Of a DNA stretch of 64,000 nucleotides, positions 32,781-43,360 are shown piece after piece. Position 1 is the first letter of the stretch. Each line of letters begins with the position of its first letter. The notes under the pieces are model-generated. The model saw nothing but the letters and a program-made list of their open reading frames with translations, ran no database searches and was not told where the DNA came from. The DNA is from Herbaspirillum sp. ST 5-3 (GTDB lineage Bacteria; Pseudomonadota; Gammaproteobacteria; Burkholderiales; Burkholderiaceae_D), in the NCBI RefSeq assembly GCF_004804275.1, contig NZ_STGI01000004.1:331605-395604 (forward strand), read 5' to 3'. Position numbers and translations under genes: made by a program.

Positions 32781-35209
32781 GGCGCGAGGGTTAACACTCC
32801 CAGGCGTTTTTTCTCCACATCGTCGCGCCGCATCTTCATTGGCACATACGCGACCTCCGACCAACGCTGCGTGTAGTTGCTATAGAGCGGCGACAGCAGA
32901 TTGCCGGACTGTCCGGTGGAGTGGATGAAGCGCGAATTTTCCAGGTTCGACAGGTCATAAAGCGCACGCAGGCTGGCGGCATGCCGGCTGGTAAACGGCT
33001 CCTTCTCGTCTCGCAGATTGTGACGTCCGACATTCACGGTAAACGTGTCCCCGGGAGTCGGAACGCGAATGTCAAAGAAACGGGCCAAGGCATCGACCTT
33101 GCCGAACGGGCGATGCTCGGAGCGCGCGACATGTGCATCTCCCCAGCGCCATTTCGATATTTCGGGACCATAGCGCTGCACCAGCTCGCTCAGTGCAAGA
33201 TCCAGCGAAGCGGACAACAGCTCCTCGCAGGTCTGCGGATGTGCCGGCGAGCGCTTCGTCACGTCGGCGCACCACCTGCCCTCGCCGTCCTTGTTCTTGA
33301 GGACATTCACCATGGGCTCGTGCACGTTGCGCTGCTCCCAATAGTCATTCATCAGCGCGTCGCCCAGTTCGTCGGCAAAAATCTGGCGAGATGCCGCCCG
33401 GATCCACGCATTGAAAATAAGCGGCTCCGGCCGATTGGTATCCATCGAGCCGTTCCAGCCGCGCAGCGTGTCCAAGGCTTCCTTGGCGCGATCGGTTTTC
33501 GGTACCGTGTTGCGCAGAATCGGCAGAATCTCCTGCGCCGCGAGCGAAACATAATCCTTTTGTATCTCGGCAAAGCTGGCCAGGCTGTGCTTCGGCTTTG
33601 CATCCAGCAACTGGTTGATGCGCGACGCACGATACGGCAATGTCCATTCGCTGGTCAGGAAATGCGGATAACCCGGCCCGACGATCTTCTGGTTGGCCGT
33701 CGCGATGCGCTGCGACGCCGGGTTGAACTGGCGAGGCAGTTCATCGAACGGGATGAAACCGTCCCAGTCGTAACGCGCATCCCAGCCCGGCGCCGGCGCC
33801 AGGCCTTTCAGGTCGTTCTCCGGTTTGCGAATCGGCACGCGCGCAGGTGCAACGAAACCGATATTGCCATCGATGTCCGCATACACCATGTTCTGCTGCG
33901 GCGAACCGAAATCCTTTGCCGCCTCGAGGAATTGCTGCCAGTTCTGCGCCTGATTGAATTTCATGCCCGCCTGCAGCGTGACATCGTCAGGGCGAAGCGC
34001 CGTCCAGGCGAACGAGACAACGTATTTCTTCGCGTCGAGAGGTGCCTTGTCCAGAATCGGCAAGGCACCCGTGATTACCGGACCGTGCCTCGTTTCCGCG
34101 ACATCGAAGGTGACATCCTGCTGCCCCTTGACCTTGATGGTCTCGGTGCGCGTCTTGAATTCCGCCCATCCGTCCGGGGTCTGATATTGCTTCTTGTTCG
34201 CCGGATTGATGTGCTCGATGAACAGGTCTTGCACGTCCGGAGCGGTATTGGTGAAGCCCCAGGCGATTCTGTCATTCCGTCCGAGCACCACCGAGGGGAT
34301 GCCGGGCAGAGTCGCGCCAATGACATTGAGCCCGGGTGCCGACAAATGCGCGAAGTACCACAGGGCAGGAGCAGACAAGCCGAGATGCGGATCGTTCGCC
34401 AGCAGCGGCTTGCCCGTTTCGGAAAGCGCGCCGGAGACCACCCAGTTATTCGATCCCATGCCTTCCACGTAGGAAGGCGGCGCGATGGCGGCGACGGCTG
34501 CAAGTTGTTGCGTTGTCCCGGACAATTCGCGATACAGCTTGGTGTAATCCTGCGTCGCCGTGACCGGATCGCCCGGATAAGGCGGGAGAAACTCGTTGAT
34601 CTGTCCCAGCGACAGCCGCTGCGACGCGCGCATGCGGAGCAATTCCTGCGTCCAGTTCGAGCCAAGATCCCAGGCCATCATCGTTTGCCAGCCAATCGAG
34701 TCGACCGGATGCCAGGGCGCCGGAGACGGCGCACCGGAAAGGATGAATTCTGCTGGCAAGGGCCCGCTGCGGTTTTCGAGATACGCGTTCACGCCGCGTG
34801 CGTATGCATCAAGTGCCGCTCGTGTCTCGGGGGCGAGATTGGCGAGGATCCGTTCAGCGTTGCGCCGCACCCCTAGCGTACGCAGGAAACGGTCGGTGCC
34901 GAGGGCGCTGGGGCCGAGAATTTCCGATAGCCGACCAGCCGGAATGCGCCGATTCAGCTCGAGTTGCCAGAGGCGATCCTGCGCATGCACGAAGCCGAGT
35001 GCGAAATAGGCGTCGGCAGTCGATTTTGCAAAGATATGCGGTATTCCCTCCGCATCGCGCACGATATCCACCGGCGCGTTCAATCCGCTCAACTTCAAGT
35101 TACCGTCGATCTGCGGCTGGCTTGCACTGCGGTACCACAACGCCGCAGCAAGCAATGCCATGAGCAACACCGCCAGCAGCAGCGCAACTTTTTTCAATAT
35201 TCCAGTCAT
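32777..35209 (-). CDS. Penicillin acylase family protein (Ntn hydrolase)
   Basis: 810 residues from ATG 35209. A signal/anchor segment ([20 protein letters not shown]) is followed by the alpha-subunit region ([20 protein letters not shown]). The mature beta-subunit would start at the Ser of [15 protein letters not shown], about residue 245, after autocatalytic cleavage; [15 protein letters not shown] follows. Relatives include penicillin G acylase and acyl-homoserine lactone acylases; substrate cannot be assigned. It works in the periplasm. A longer upstream frame to 35296 lacks a signal-peptide-like start. It faces the EAL gene tail to tail. Confidence 0.9.
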   Translation of the reverse strand: MTGILKKVALLLAVLLMALLAAALWYRSASQPQIDGNLKLSGLNAPVDIVRDAEGIPHIFAKSTADAYFALGFVHAQDRLWQLELNRRIPAGRLSEILGPSALGTDRFLRTLGVRRNAERILANLAPETRAALDAYARGVNAYLENRSGPLPAEFILSGAPSPAPWHPVDSIGWQTMMAWDLGSNWTQELLRMRASQRLSLGQINEFLPPYPGDPVTATQDYTKLYRELSGTTQQLAAVAAIAPPSYVEGMGSNNWVVSGALSETGKPLLANDPHLGLSAPALWYFAHLSAPGLNVIGATLPGIPSVVLGRNDRIAWGFTNTAPDVQDLFIEHINPANKKQYQTPDGWAEFKTRTETIKVKGQQDVTFDVAETRHGPVITGALPILDKAPLDAKKYVVSFAWTALRPDDVTLQAGMKFNQAQNWQQFLEAAKDFGSPQQNMVYADIDGNIGFVAPARVPIRKPENDLKGLAPAPGWDARYDWDGFIPFDELPRQFNPASQRIATANQKIVGPGYPHFLTSEWTLPYRASRINQLLDAKPKHSLASFAEIQKDYVSLAAQEILPILRNTVPKTDRAKEALDTLRGWNGSMDTNRPEPLIFNAWIRAASRQIFADELGDALMNDYWEQRNVHEPMVNVLKNKDGEGRWCADVTKRSPAHPQTCEELLSASLDLALSELVQRYGPEISKWRWGDAHVARSEHRPFGKVDALARFFDIRVPTPGDTFTVNVGRHNLRDEKEPFTSRHAASLRALYDLSNLENSRFIHSTGQSGNLLSPLYSNYTQRWSEVAYVPMKMRRDDVEKKRLGVLTLAP

Positions 35210-35319
35210 ACACTTATTGCCTTCAAAATTCGCGACCAAGATTATCTCGGAGCAAAAACTTCCCAAATGGTAAGATGTCGTTTTACGTGATGACAACGCA
35301 TACAGGCAGCACTTATCTT

Positions 35320-36921
35320 ATGAAATTTGATGTCGCTATCGTCGGAAGCGGATTGGCCGGCCTCTCGGTCGCCCTGCATCTCGCGCAAACCCGTAAAGTG
35401 GCTATCGTCTCCAAACGCAGCCTGCTCGATGGCGCCAGCAATTGGGCGCAGGGAGGCATCGCTGCGGTGCTCGATTCCGGCGACAGCCACGAGCAACATA
35501 TCGCGGATACCCTGATTGCAGGCGCCGGATTGTGTGACGAAGGCGCAACCCGCCATATCGTTGAAAACAGCCGCGAAGCAATCGAATGGCTGATCGAGCA
35601 AGGCGTTCCCTTTACCCGGGATCCGACAGCCGAACTAGGGTATCACTTAACCCGCGAAGGTGGCCATAGCCAGCGCCGCATCATTCATGCCGCCGATGCC
35701 ACCGGGCACGCGGTGCAGGTGACGCTAGAACAGAAGGCACGCTCGCATCCGAACATCACGGTGCTGGAAGATCACATCGCGATCGATCTCATCAAGTCCG
35801 ACAAGCTGTCTTCCAGCAATGGCACGCCCCACTGCGTCGGCCTGTACGTGCAGGACGTCAATACCGGCAAGGTCATGACGCTGGCGGCCGACCAGACGGT
35901 GCTTGCCACTGGCGGCGCAGGCAAAGTCTACCTGTACACCACCAATCCGGATACCGCCACCGGCGACGGCATTGCAATGGCGTGGCGCGCCGGATGCCGC
36001 GTGGCAAACATGGAATTCATCCAGTTCCATCCGACCTGCTTGTACCATCCCTACGCCAAGTCCTTCCTGATCAGTGAAGCTGTGCGTGGCGAAGGCGGCC
36101 TGCTCAAGCTGCCGGCCGAGGCCGGAGCATCCGCAGGCCGGCGCTTCATGCCGGCGCATGACGAACGCGCAGAGCTGGCGCCTCGCGATGTGGTGGCGCG
36201 CGCAATCGACTTCGAGATGAAAAAACGTGGTCTGGATTATGTCGAACTCGACATCAGCCATCAGCCGCCGGAATTTCTCAAATCGCATTTCCCGACCATC
36301 TACGCACGCTGCCTGGAACTTGGAATCGACATTACCAAGCAACCGATCCCGGTGGTGCCGGCCGCGCACTACACCTGCGGCGGCATCGTGACGGACATGT
36401 TCGGCCGCACGGATATTCCCGGCTTGTACGCCGTCGGCGAAACCGCCTATACAGGACTGCATGGTGCCAACCGCCTCGCCAGCAACTCCCTGCTTGAATG
36501 CCTCGTCATCGGACAGTCCGCCGCGAAGCATATCGAGCAACAGCCGAAACCGAAGTCGATGTCACTGCCGGCATGGGATGAGAGCCGGGTGACGGATGCC
36601 GATGAAGAGGTGATCATTGCGCACAACTGGGACGAATTGCGACGCTCGATGTGGAACTACGTCGGCATCGTCAGGACCACAAAACGCCTTGAACGCGCCC
36701 AGCATCGCATCCGCTTGCTGCGTGAAGAAATCAACGAGTACTACTCCCAGTTCCGCATCACGCGCGACCTGCTTGAATTGCGGAATCTGGTTGAAGTGGC
36801 ATCGCTGATCGTGGAAAGTGCCCTGTCGCGTCGCGAAAGCCGCGGCCTGCATTTCAGCCAGGATTTTCCGGAGACCTTGCCCAAGGCCTTGCCGACAGTG
36901 CTGTCGCCTGCACGGCGATAG
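35320..36921 (+). CDS. nadB: L-aspartate oxidase NadB
   Basis: 533 residues from ATG 35320, where the FAD motif follows at once ([22 protein letters not shown]); upstream in-frame ATG 35290 or 35275 would add a tail not seen in the family. [27 protein letters not shown] and [22 protein letters not shown] are succinate dehydrogenase/aspartate oxidase hallmarks. It oxidises aspartate to iminoaspartate, the first step of de novo NAD synthesis. It converges with nadC-nadA, so the three pathway genes form a head-on locus. Confidence 0.94.
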   Translation: MKFDVAIVGSGLAGLSVALHLAQTRKVAIVSKRSLLDGASNWAQGGIAAVLDSGDSHEQHIADTLIAGAGLCDEGATRHIVENSREAIEWLIEQGVPFTRDPTAELGYHLTREGGHSQRRIIHAADATGHAVQVTLEQKARSHPNITVLEDHIAIDLIKSDKLSSSNGTPHCVGLYVQDVNTGKVMTLAADQTVLATGGAGKVYLYTTNPDTATGDGIAMAWRAGCRVANMEFIQFHPTCLYHPYAKSFLISEAVRGEGGLLKLPAEAGASAGRRFMPAHDERAELAPRDVVARAIDFEMKKRGLDYVELDISHQPPEFLKSHFPTIYARCLELGIDITKQPIPVVPAAHYTCGGIVTDMFGRTDIPGLYAVGETAYTGLHGANRLASNSLLECLVIGQSAAKHIEQQPKPKSMSLPAWDESRVTDADEEVIIAHNWDELRRSMWNYVGIVRTTKRLERAQHRIRLLREEINEYYSQFRITRDLLELRNLVEVASLIVESALSRRESRGLHFSQDFPETLPKALPTVLSPARR

Positions 36922-36929
36922 ATTTGAAG

Positions 36930-36961
36930 GTCATGAATGGAACATACGCTCCATTCATGAC
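36930..36961. terminator. Perfect 12-bp stem between convergent nadB and nadC
   Basis: GTCATGAATGGA and TCCATTCATGAC are exact complements with an eight-base loop, in the 58-base gap between two facing genes. No T-run follows on either strand, so any termination would be weak or factor-assisted; the position suggests a shared 3'-end structure. Confidence 0.5.
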
Positions 36962-36979
36962 ATCAATTACGAGCGAAAC

Positions 36980-37846
36980 TTATCCGACAATGCGCAGCGA
37001 ATAGTCGGTCGCGCGCACATCCTTGGTCAGGCTGCCGATCGAAATCCGGTCGACGCCCGTCTCTGCAATCGCACGAACCGTGTTCATATTGATCCCGCCG
37101 GAGGCTTCCAGAACAGCCTTGCCGTCGGTTCGTTTCACGGCTTCGCGCATCATCTCCAGCGTGAAATTGTCGAGCAGGATTGAAGTCGCGCCTGCCGCCA
37201 ATGCGTCTTCCAGTTCCGTCAGGTTCTCAACCTCAATCTGAATCGATACACCTGCATTCAAGGCCTGCGCGGCACGCATTGCCTGGGTGATGCCGCCGGC
37301 GGCCGCAATATGATTTTCCTTGATCAGAATGCCATCGTAGAGGGCCATGCGCTGGTTCTTTCCGCCGCCGACACGGACCGCGTATTTCTGTGCCAGACGC
37401 AAACCGGGGAGCGTCTTGCGCGTGTCGAGAATCGAGGCGCGCGTGCCGTCCACCACATCCACATACTGCCGCGTCGCCGTCGCCACACCTGACAGAAGCT
37501 GCAAGAAATTCAATGCCGTACGCTCCGCAGTCAGCAAGGCGCGCGCCGGAGCTTCGATCGCACACACCTCGCTGTCTTTCGTCATCACCGCGCCTTCCGG
37601 ATACCGCCAATCAATGCGAATGCGCGGGTCGAGTTGCGTCATCACACCCTCGAACCATGGCGCTCCGCACAATACGGCGGATTCACGCACGACGACACGC
37701 GCCTTGACCCACTCGTTTTCCGGTACCAGTTTGCCGGTGACGTCGCCGGTGCCAACGTCTTCTGTCAGTGCGGCCTGAATGTTGGATTCAAAGGCGCCCG
37801 CAAGCAGCGCGTCGAACGGCGCAAACGGATTTTGTAATGTGCTCAT
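36980..37846 (-). CDS. nadC: Quinolinate phosphoribosyltransferase NadC
   Basis: 288 residues with [15 protein letters not shown] at the N-terminus, [21 protein letters not shown] (phosphoribosyl pyrophosphate and quinolinate site) and [25 protein letters not shown] near the C-terminus. It converts quinolinate and PRPP to nicotinate mononucleotide, the third de novo NAD step. The ATG overlaps the nadA stop by four bases, so the two are coupled. Confidence 0.96.
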   Translation of the reverse strand: MSTLQNPFAPFDALLAGAFESNIQAALTEDVGTGDVTGKLVPENEWVKARVVVRESAVLCGAPWFEGVMTQLDPRIRIDWRYPEGAVMTKDSEVCAIEAPARALLTAERTALNFLQLLSGVATATRQYVDVVDGTRASILDTRKTLPGLRLAQKYAVRVGGGKNQRMALYDGILIKENHIAAAGGITQAMRAAQALNAGVSIQIEVENLTELEDALAAGATSILLDNFTLEMMREAVKRTDGKAVLEASGGINMNTVRAIAETGVDRISIGSLTKDVRATDYSLRIVG

Positions 37847-38982
37847 GCCGGTCCAATCCCCGCAAACAGTTTTTGTTCTTTCGCCAAGTCGCTACTCGGT
37901 CGGACATTGGCTTTCAGTTGTGCTGCGAACGTCAGCATGCGGTCAATGCAGACGTAGGCTTTGCGACCAACTTCGGGATCGACGTGGATTTCGTTCTTGC
38001 CCGACTCCAGCACATCGGCCAGATTCTGCAGTCCGTTCATTGCCATCCACGGGCAATGCGCGCAGCTCTTGCAGGTCGCGCTATTGCCTGCGGTCGGCGC
38101 GTCGATGAAGCGTTTGCCGGGCGCAGCCATTTTCATTTTGTGCAGGATGCCGTTGTCCGTTGCGACAATGAATTCTTCCGCGTCCAGGGTCTGTGCGGCG
38201 GCGATCAGTTGCGAGGTCGACCCGACAACGTCGGCCAGTGCAACGACGGCTTCGGGCGATTCGGGGTGCACGAGCACCTTGGCATTCGGATGTTCCTTTT
38301 TCAACAGCTCGAGCTCGATTCCCTTGAACTCGTCATGCACCAGGCATGAGCCCTGCCACAGCAGCATGTCCGCGCCGGTCTTCTTCTGTATATAGCTGCC
38401 GAGGTGCTTGTCCGGGGCCCACAAGATCTTTTTACCCTGGGCGTGCAGATACTCGACGATCTGCAAGCCGATCGAGGACGTGACCATCCAGTCGGCACGC
38501 GCTTTCACGGCTGCGCTGGTATTGGCATACACCACGACCGTGCGATCAGGATGCGCATCGCAAAAGGCAGCAAACTCGTCCGCCGGGCAGCCGAGGTCGA
38601 GCGAACAGGTGGCGTCCAGATCCGGCATCAGGATCGTCTTTTCCGGGCTCAGTATCTTTGCCGTTTCGCCCATGAATTTCACACCGGCGACGATCAGGGT
38701 CTTGGCCGGATGATCCCGGCCAAAGCGCGCCATCTCGAGGGAATCGGACACGCAGCCGCCCGTCTCTTCCGCCAGATCCTGCAAGTCGGCATCAACGTAG
38801 TAATGCGCGACGAGAACGGCTTGTCGTTCTATCAATAGCTGTTTGATACGCGCCTTGAGGGCAGCTTTTTCAGCGGGCGATGGCGTTGCGGGCACCCGTG
38901 CCCACGCGTTGGCAACGCAGCTTGTGCCGGAATTCATTTCCGGTCGTTCGAATTCGACGGTTTTGATAGGTTGAATCTGCAT
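37843..38982 (-). CDS. nadA: Quinolinate synthase NadA
   Basis: 379 residues. NadA condenses iminoaspartate with dihydroxyacetone phosphate on a 4Fe-4S cluster. The motifs [21 protein letters not shown]... [12 protein letters not shown], the [12 protein letters not shown] region and the C-terminal [13 protein letters not shown] supply the conserved Cys residues. Full length for the type with about 370 residues. First gene of the leftward nadA-nadC pair. Confidence 0.96.
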   Translation of the reverse strand: MQIQPIKTVEFERPEMNSGTSCVANAWARVPATPSPAEKAALKARIKQLLIERQAVLVAHYYVDADLQDLAEETGGCVSDSLEMARFGRDHPAKTLIVAGVKFMGETAKILSPEKTILMPDLDATCSLDLGCPADEFAAFCDAHPDRTVVVYANTSAAVKARADWMVTSSIGLQIVEYLHAQGKKILWAPDKHLGSYIQKKTGADMLLWQGSCLVHDEFKGIELELLKKEHPNAKVLVHPESPEAVVALADVVGSTSQLIAAAQTLDAEEFIVATDNGILHKMKMAAPGKRFIDAPTAGNSATCKSCAHCPWMAMNGLQNLADVLESGKNEIHVDPEVGRKAYVCIDRMLTFAAQLKANVRPSSDLAKEQKLFAGIGPA

Positions 38983-39377
38983 GATATGAAGCGCTAATCC
39001 CGAGCCAATAGGACAACAAAAGAAAGAGTATGACCGATAAACAAAAAACTTGGGGCCAACAGGCGATTTTCAAGCAGTTATGCAGCTTGATTCGCCCGGT
39101 TTGTACGGCGCAACAGGATGGTCGTATGTTAAAGAGGGTTTTGTTTCTATTTTTCGACTTGACGCAGGTAAATATTTACGTCGCACCAAATAGGTAGCAT
39201 ACTTAGTCTGACAAAAATCAATAACGAGTTGAGCCATTTCAATATAAGTAGGCAATTCCATAATTGCCATCAAGAATAATCTGGGTGGCGGGAATTCTGC
39301 ATGCGTCGTTTTCGCATGCGCAATCACTCAAAAGACGAAAATCCAACATGGCATTTTCGGGTGGGGACACAAAGCCT
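38983..39377. other. Intergenic region with inverted repeats upstream of the 39.4 kb gene
   Basis: This 395-base gap holds three perfect inverted repeats on the way to the rightward gene: GTAAATATTTAC (39168-39179), GGCAAT/ATTGCC (39251-39268) and GCATGCG/CGCATGC (39299-39319). The last two would be RNA stem-loops if transcription starts upstream of them. Leftward frames here (for example 39070-39327) lack ribosome-binding sites and I do not call them. No sigma-70 promoter stands out. Confidence 0.45.
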
Positions 39378-39953
39378 ATGACAAGCATCGTTTTCGACAA
39401 GACGGAAAAGGGCCGTGAGGAAATCGCTACGCGGAAGCACCAGTTAGCGACGCGTCTGCGCACGCTATTGGTGATGATTGACGGCAAGCAAAGCAGTGAA
39501 GAGCTGCTGAAAAAAGTTTCAGGCATCGGGCTGAATGCGGAAAGCCTCGCCGAGCTGGAGAAAAACGGATTTATTCAAAGCGTCGTGACTGCAGCCCCAG
39601 CACCCGCTCCGGTTGCCCCGCCAGCACAAGCTCCTGCCGCCGCTCCGGCGCCCGGCGCCGGCGTCCTGCCCGCGGGACAAAGCCAGTTCGAAGCGATTTA
39701 TCATTTTTATACCGAAACCATCAAGAGCACCATCGGCTTGCGTGGCTATACCTTGCAACTGAAAGTGGAAAAAGCTGCTTCGATCGACGAATTTCGGCAG
39801 TTACGCAATCCATACCTGGAAGCCGTGCTCAAAGCGCAAGGCAAGGAAATGGCACGCAGCCTGAGGGATCGTCTGGACCAACTCCTCTACCTTGGCGAGG
39901 CCGTTCCTCCACAAACCACGATCACGGGCTTGAACGGGACGTCCTCGGAATAA
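39378..39953 (+). CDS. Conserved hypothetical protein with Pro/Ala linker
   Basis: 191 residues from ATG 39378 (an upstream ATG 39348 is possible). Residues 1-70 form a compact helical domain (MTSIVFDKTEKGREEIATRK...RLRTLLVMIDGKQSSEELL...LAELEKNGFI) that resembles winged-helix N-terminal pieces. Next is a Pro/Ala-rich linker of about 35 residues, then a helical C-terminal domain (FEAIYHFYTETIKSTIGLRG...MARSLRDRLDQLLYLG). Seen in Oxalobacteraceae and relatives without a function. It could be a regulatory or signal-relay protein; that is a guess. It ends in its own terminator. Confidence 0.8.
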   Translation: MTSIVFDKTEKGREEIATRKHQLATRLRTLLVMIDGKQSSEELLKKVSGIGLNAESLAELEKNGFIQSVVTAAPAPAPVAPPAQAPAAAPAPGAGVLPAGQSQFEAIYHFYTETIKSTIGLRGYTLQLKVEKAASIDEFRQLRNPYLEAVLKAQGKEMARSLRDRLDQLLYLGEAVPPQTTITGLNGTSSE

Positions 39954-39976
39954 GGACTTCAATTCAGCAGAATGGC

Positions 39977-40012
39977 AAACGCAGCAGCGGCATTGCGCCC
40001 TGCTGCGTTTTT
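39977..40012 (+). terminator. Intrinsic terminator after the Pro/Ala-linker protein gene
   Basis: AAACGCAGCAG pairs perfectly with CTGCTGCGTTT across a 12-base loop and the stem runs into a short T-run, 24 bases after the stop. It lies 12 bases before the end of the convergent ybiT gene. Confidence 0.8.
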
Positions 40013-40023
40013 CATTGCATCGC

Positions 40024-41625
40024 TTATTCGATGCCCTGGCTTGCGAGGTACTCTTCGTAACCACCATGGAAGTCGATCACTTCGCCGTCCTTCACTTCAA
40101 GGATGCGTGTCGCCAGCGATGACACGAACTCGCGGTCGTGCGATACGAAGATCAAGGTGCCGGCGTATTTATCGAGAGCGATGTTGAGCGACTCGATCGA
40201 TTCCATGTCCATGTGATTGGTTGGCTCGTCCATCAGCAACACGTTGTGCCGGCCCAGCATCAGCTTGCCATACATCATGCGCCCTTTCTCGCCGCCGGAC
40301 AGGACCTTGACGGACTTCTTCACATCGTCGCCGGAAAACAGCAGTCGGCCAAGGATCGAGCGCACCGCCTGATCGTCATCGCCCTCTTTGGTCCATTGCC
40401 CCATCCAGTCGGTGAGGTTCTTGTCGGCGGCAAATTCCTCGGTCGGATCTTGCGGCATGTAACCGACATTCGCGTTTTCAGCCCATTTCACGTTGCCATG
40501 ATCGGCTTGCAGACCGGTTATTTCGGTGCCGCCAATGCAGCGCAGCAGCGTGGTTTTACCGGCGCCGTTGGCACCGATGATCGCAATCTTTTCGCCGGCC
40601 TCAACCAGGATGTTGAAATTCTTGAAGATCGTGCGGTCATAGGATTTCGCCAGCCCTTGCACATCCACCGCCAGACGATGCAGCTTCTTCTCGCCTTCGA
40701 AACGGACGAACGGGTTCTGACGGCTGGACGGCTTGATGTCTTCCACCTTGATCTTTTCGATCTGCTTCGCGCGGGAAGTGGCCTGGCGCGCCTTTGACTT
40801 GTTGGCCGAGAAGCGCCGCACGAAGTCCTGCAGTTCCGCCACGCGCTCCTTGGCTTTGGCATTGGCTGCGACCTGCTGCGCGCGCGCCTGCGACGACGCC
40901 AGCATGTAGTCATCGTAATTGCCCGGGTAGATCTTCAGCGTGCCGTAGTCCATGTCCGCCATGTGCGTGCACACCTGATTCAGGAAGTGGCGATCGTGCG
41001 AGATGATGATCATCGTCGAATTGCGATCATTGAGCACGTTTTCCAGCCATCGGATCGTGTTGATGTCGAGGTTGTTGGTCGGCTCGTCCAGCAACAGGAT
41101 GTCCGGATTGGAGAACAGGGCCTGCGCAAGCAAGACACGCAGCTTCCAGCCGGGCGCGATGTTGCTCATCGGCCCCTGATGCTGGTCGAGCGAAACACCA
41201 ACGCCAAGCAGCAGTTCGCCGGCACGTGCCTCGGCGGTATAACCGTCATATTCCGCGAACTTTGCTTCGAGGTCGGCGGCGCGCATATAGTCGTCGTCGG
41301 TCGCGTCGGGATTGGCATAGATTGCGTCGCGCTCCTGCATTGCCGCCCACATCTCGGTATGCCCCATCATCACGACATCGAGGACACGCATGTCTTCAAA
41401 TGCGAATTGATCCTGGCGCAGCTTGCCCAGGCGTTCATTCGGGTCAAGCATGACGTTGCCGGCACTCGGCTCCAGGTCTCCGCCGAGGATTTTCATGAAG
41501 GTCGACTTGCCGCAACCGTTGGCACCGATCAGGCCATAGCGATTGCCCTCGCCGAATTTGACGGAAATGTTTTCGAACAGCGGCTTGGGGCCGAACTGCA
41601 TCGTGATGTTAGCGGTGGAAAGCAC
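40024..41625 (-). CDS. ybiT: ABC-F family ATPase YbiT
   Basis: 533 residues that follow E. coli YbiT closely. First ABC domain: [20 protein letters not shown] (P-loop) and [19 protein letters not shown]; its signature reads [12 protein letters not shown] instead of LSGGQ, as in YbiT. A linker ([21 protein letters not shown]) joins the second domain with [13 protein letters not shown] and [14 protein letters not shown]. No membrane part. ABC-F proteins bind ribosomes and resolve stalled translation; the precise role of YbiT is less clear than that of EttA. Stands alone between two convergent or codirectional neighbours. Confidence 0.95.
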   Translation of the reverse strand: MLSTANITMQFGPKPLFENISVKFGEGNRYGLIGANGCGKSTFMKILGGDLEPSAGNVMLDPNERLGKLRQDQFAFEDMRVLDVVMMGHTEMWAAMQERDAIYANPDATDDDYMRAADLEAKFAEYDGYTAEARAGELLLGVGVSLDQHQGPMSNIAPGWKLRVLLAQALFSNPDILLLDEPTNNLDINTIRWLENVLNDRNSTMIIISHDRHFLNQVCTHMADMDYGTLKIYPGNYDDYMLASSQARAQQVAANAKAKERVAELQDFVRRFSANKSKARQATSRAKQIEKIKVEDIKPSSRQNPFVRFEGEKKLHRLAVDVQGLAKSYDRTIFKNFNILVEAGEKIAIIGANGAGKTTLLRCIGGTEITGLQADHGNVKWAENANVGYMPQDPTEEFAADKNLTDWMGQWTKEGDDDQAVRSILGRLLFSGDDVKKSVKVLSGGEKGRMMYGKLMLGRHNVLLMDEPTNHMDMESIESLNIALDKYAGTLIFVSHDREFVSSLATRILEVKDGEVIDFHGGYEEYLASQGIE

Positions 41626-41715
41626 GGAAAAAAACCTTTTGCGGGATGAACAACGAAACCGGACATTTTACCATTTCGCGGTGCAGCAACACCGGCTTTC
41701 CCGAGTCACCCGGGT

Positions 41716-42348
41716 TCAAGCTCCTTGCAGAAGGCTATGGCGGGCGGCCATGAAGGCGTCTGCTGAACGCTTCAATGTCATTTCATCAACACGCGGCTGA
41801 TAAAGCTGGCCTCCGATTCCGAAGCCGGTGGCACCGGCCGCGACGTAGGCAGCCATGTTATGCGGCTGAACGCCGCCTACCGGGAACAGCGGCGTCCCGA
41901 CGGGCAGAATCTCGCGGATTGCCTTTACCGCTGCCGGCGAAATCATTTGGGCCGGAAACAGCTTCAGTCCGTGCGCCCCGGCCTGCAAGGCATTGAAAGC
42001 CTCGGTAGGCGTTGTCACGCCGGGTAGCGCGATCATTCCATGCCTTGCCGCGTGCGAGATCACTTCCGGCGCATAGTGCGGGGAAACAATCAATCGGCCG
42101 CCGGCTTCCTTGACGGCATCGACGTCGCTCACGCTCAATACGGTGCCTGCACCGATGAGCGCATCATCGGGCGCAATACGCAGCAGTCCGTGTATTGCAT
42201 CGATGGCGCCGGGACGGTTCAATGGCACTTCCAGCATGCGAAAACCGGCATCGAACAGCACACGTCCGACGCTCGGAACTTCTGCCGGCGTCAGCCCGCG
42301 CAGGATGGCAATCAAGGGGCAGGGAAATGGACGAAACAAGTCGATCAT
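41716..42348 (-). CDS. dgoA: 2-dehydro-3-deoxy-6-phosphogalactonate aldolase
   Basis: 210 residues of the KDPG/KDPGal aldolase fold: CPLIAILRGLTPAEVPSVG with the catalytic Glu region, FRMLEVPLNRPGAI, LIGAGTVLSVSDVD, and the Schiff-base Lys in GLKLFPAQM. It splits KDPGal to pyruvate and glyceraldehyde 3-phosphate, the last step of galactonate breakdown. Three bases downstream of dgoK. NRP-type LNRP and the partner kinase favour DgoA over Eda. Confidence 0.93.
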   Translation of the reverse strand: MIDLFRPFPCPLIAILRGLTPAEVPSVGRVLFDAGFRMLEVPLNRPGAIDAIHGLLRIAPDDALIGAGTVLSVSDVDAVKEAGGRLIVSPHYAPEVISHAARHGMIALPGVTTPTEAFNALQAGAHGLKLFPAQMISPAAVKAIREILPVGTPLFPVGGVQPHNMAAYVAAGATGFGIGGQLYQPRVDEMTLKRSADAFMAARHSLLQGA

Positions 42349-42351
42349 GGC

Positions 42352-43260
42352 TTACCTTTTCAAGTTGAACAGCGCACGCAAGGCCGCGAGGTAGACGCTG
42401 TCCGGCTGCCACGAGCGAGCTTCGACACCGAGCAGTTCCAGCGCGCTGAGATAGCGCGACGACAAGGCGGGGCTGCCGATGACCTGCACGGGAGACGGCA
42501 TGTCGCCATGGGTCTTTTTCAGGATTTCATGCAGTTCGCTCCCGATCAGCAGGCCGGACAAATAGGAAGCGGTATGCTCGGCGGGCATACGATCTGTCAC
42601 CACCAGCGCACGACAGCAAAACGCCATATGCGTAAAACCACCGTAACGCGCCGCGCTCACGCCGGCTGCGAAGGCTTCCGGCACCGACTGCTCGCCGGTC
42701 ATCACCTTCGCCAGCGTGCCGTGATGTGACATCAGGGAAAAAAGCTCGCCGGTCATGTATGTGACCAGCTCGATGATTTTTCCGTTCTCGACCCGCACCC
42801 ATTTGCTGTGCGTACCCGGCAAAAGAAACCAGCCGCCGGACGCACTCAACTCGAGTGCACCCAATACCTGCGTTTCCTCGCCGCGCATGACGTCCGGGAG
42901 GCCCTGCGCATCGATGAATTCGTAGCCGGGCACGATGCGGCAGCGCACATCGGGAATTGCGGTCGCGATCTCGATCAATGCCTGATGCAGATGCGACAAA
43001 GGCTGGTCCACCGACAGATAGGGAACCTGACGCCATCCGTTGCGGCTGCCGACCATGCCCGACATCACGACATCGGCATGCTCCACGCCCAGGGCCAGCA
43101 ACAAGTTCTTCAGCGAACCTTCAAAATCGCCTTCCACGTGCAGGATGCCCGCATCGTCGTTATGCTGCCGTACGATCTTGCCGTCGTGGTCCAGGAGATA
43201 CGCGCGTCGATTGCTGGTGCCCCAGTCGATGCCCAGCAGGTTGGTGGACGGATGAGTCAT
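42352..43260 (-). CDS. dgoK: 2-dehydro-3-deoxygalactonokinase DgoK
   Basis: 302 residues from ATG 43260, which puts the ATPase motif LLGIDWGTSNRRAYLLD at the start; the frame runs further up but without family similarity. GMVGSRNGW and LLPGTHSKWVRVENGKI (with the sugar-binding Thr-His-Ser-Lys) are DgoK hallmarks. It phosphorylates KDGal to KDPGal for DgoA. Lies between the SDR dehydrogenase gene and dgoA in the leftward half of the galactose locus. Confidence 0.94.
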   Translation of the reverse strand: MTHPSTNLLGIDWGTSNRRAYLLDHDGKIVRQHNDDAGILHVEGDFEGSLKNLLLALGVEHADVVMSGMVGSRNGWRQVPYLSVDQPLSHLHQALIEIATAIPDVRCRIVPGYEFIDAQGLPDVMRGEETQVLGALELSASGGWFLLPGTHSKWVRVENGKIIELVTYMTGELFSLMSHHGTLAKVMTGEQSVPEAFAAGVSAARYGGFTHMAFCCRALVVTDRMPAEHTASYLSGLLIGSELHEILKKTHGDMPSPVQVIGSPALSSRYLSALELLGVEARSWQPDSVYLAALRALFNLKR

Positions 43261-43360
43261 GTTGGCGCAGTCAAAGAGCAAGTCCAATGTAACGAACGGT
43301 ATTGCCTGCAGCGCTGGCGAGCGAAGCAGTCTCGCCCCGTACTGAAGTTCGCCCGACGCA

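Noticed and set aside
32921-34876. A rightward 651-residue open frame opposite the penicillin acylase gene
   Set aside because: Antisense shadow of a clear family gene; composition is Arg/His-rich with no motif.
38870-39073. A leftward frame overlapping the start of nadA
   Set aside because: Shadow in another frame of nadA and its leader; the hydrophobic stretch is a translation of the leader.
39070-39327. A leftward frame of up to 85 residues between nadA and the 39.4 kb gene
   Set aside because: No ribosome-binding site before any start and it crosses the inverted repeats; no recognisable protein. A small gene cannot be fully excluded.
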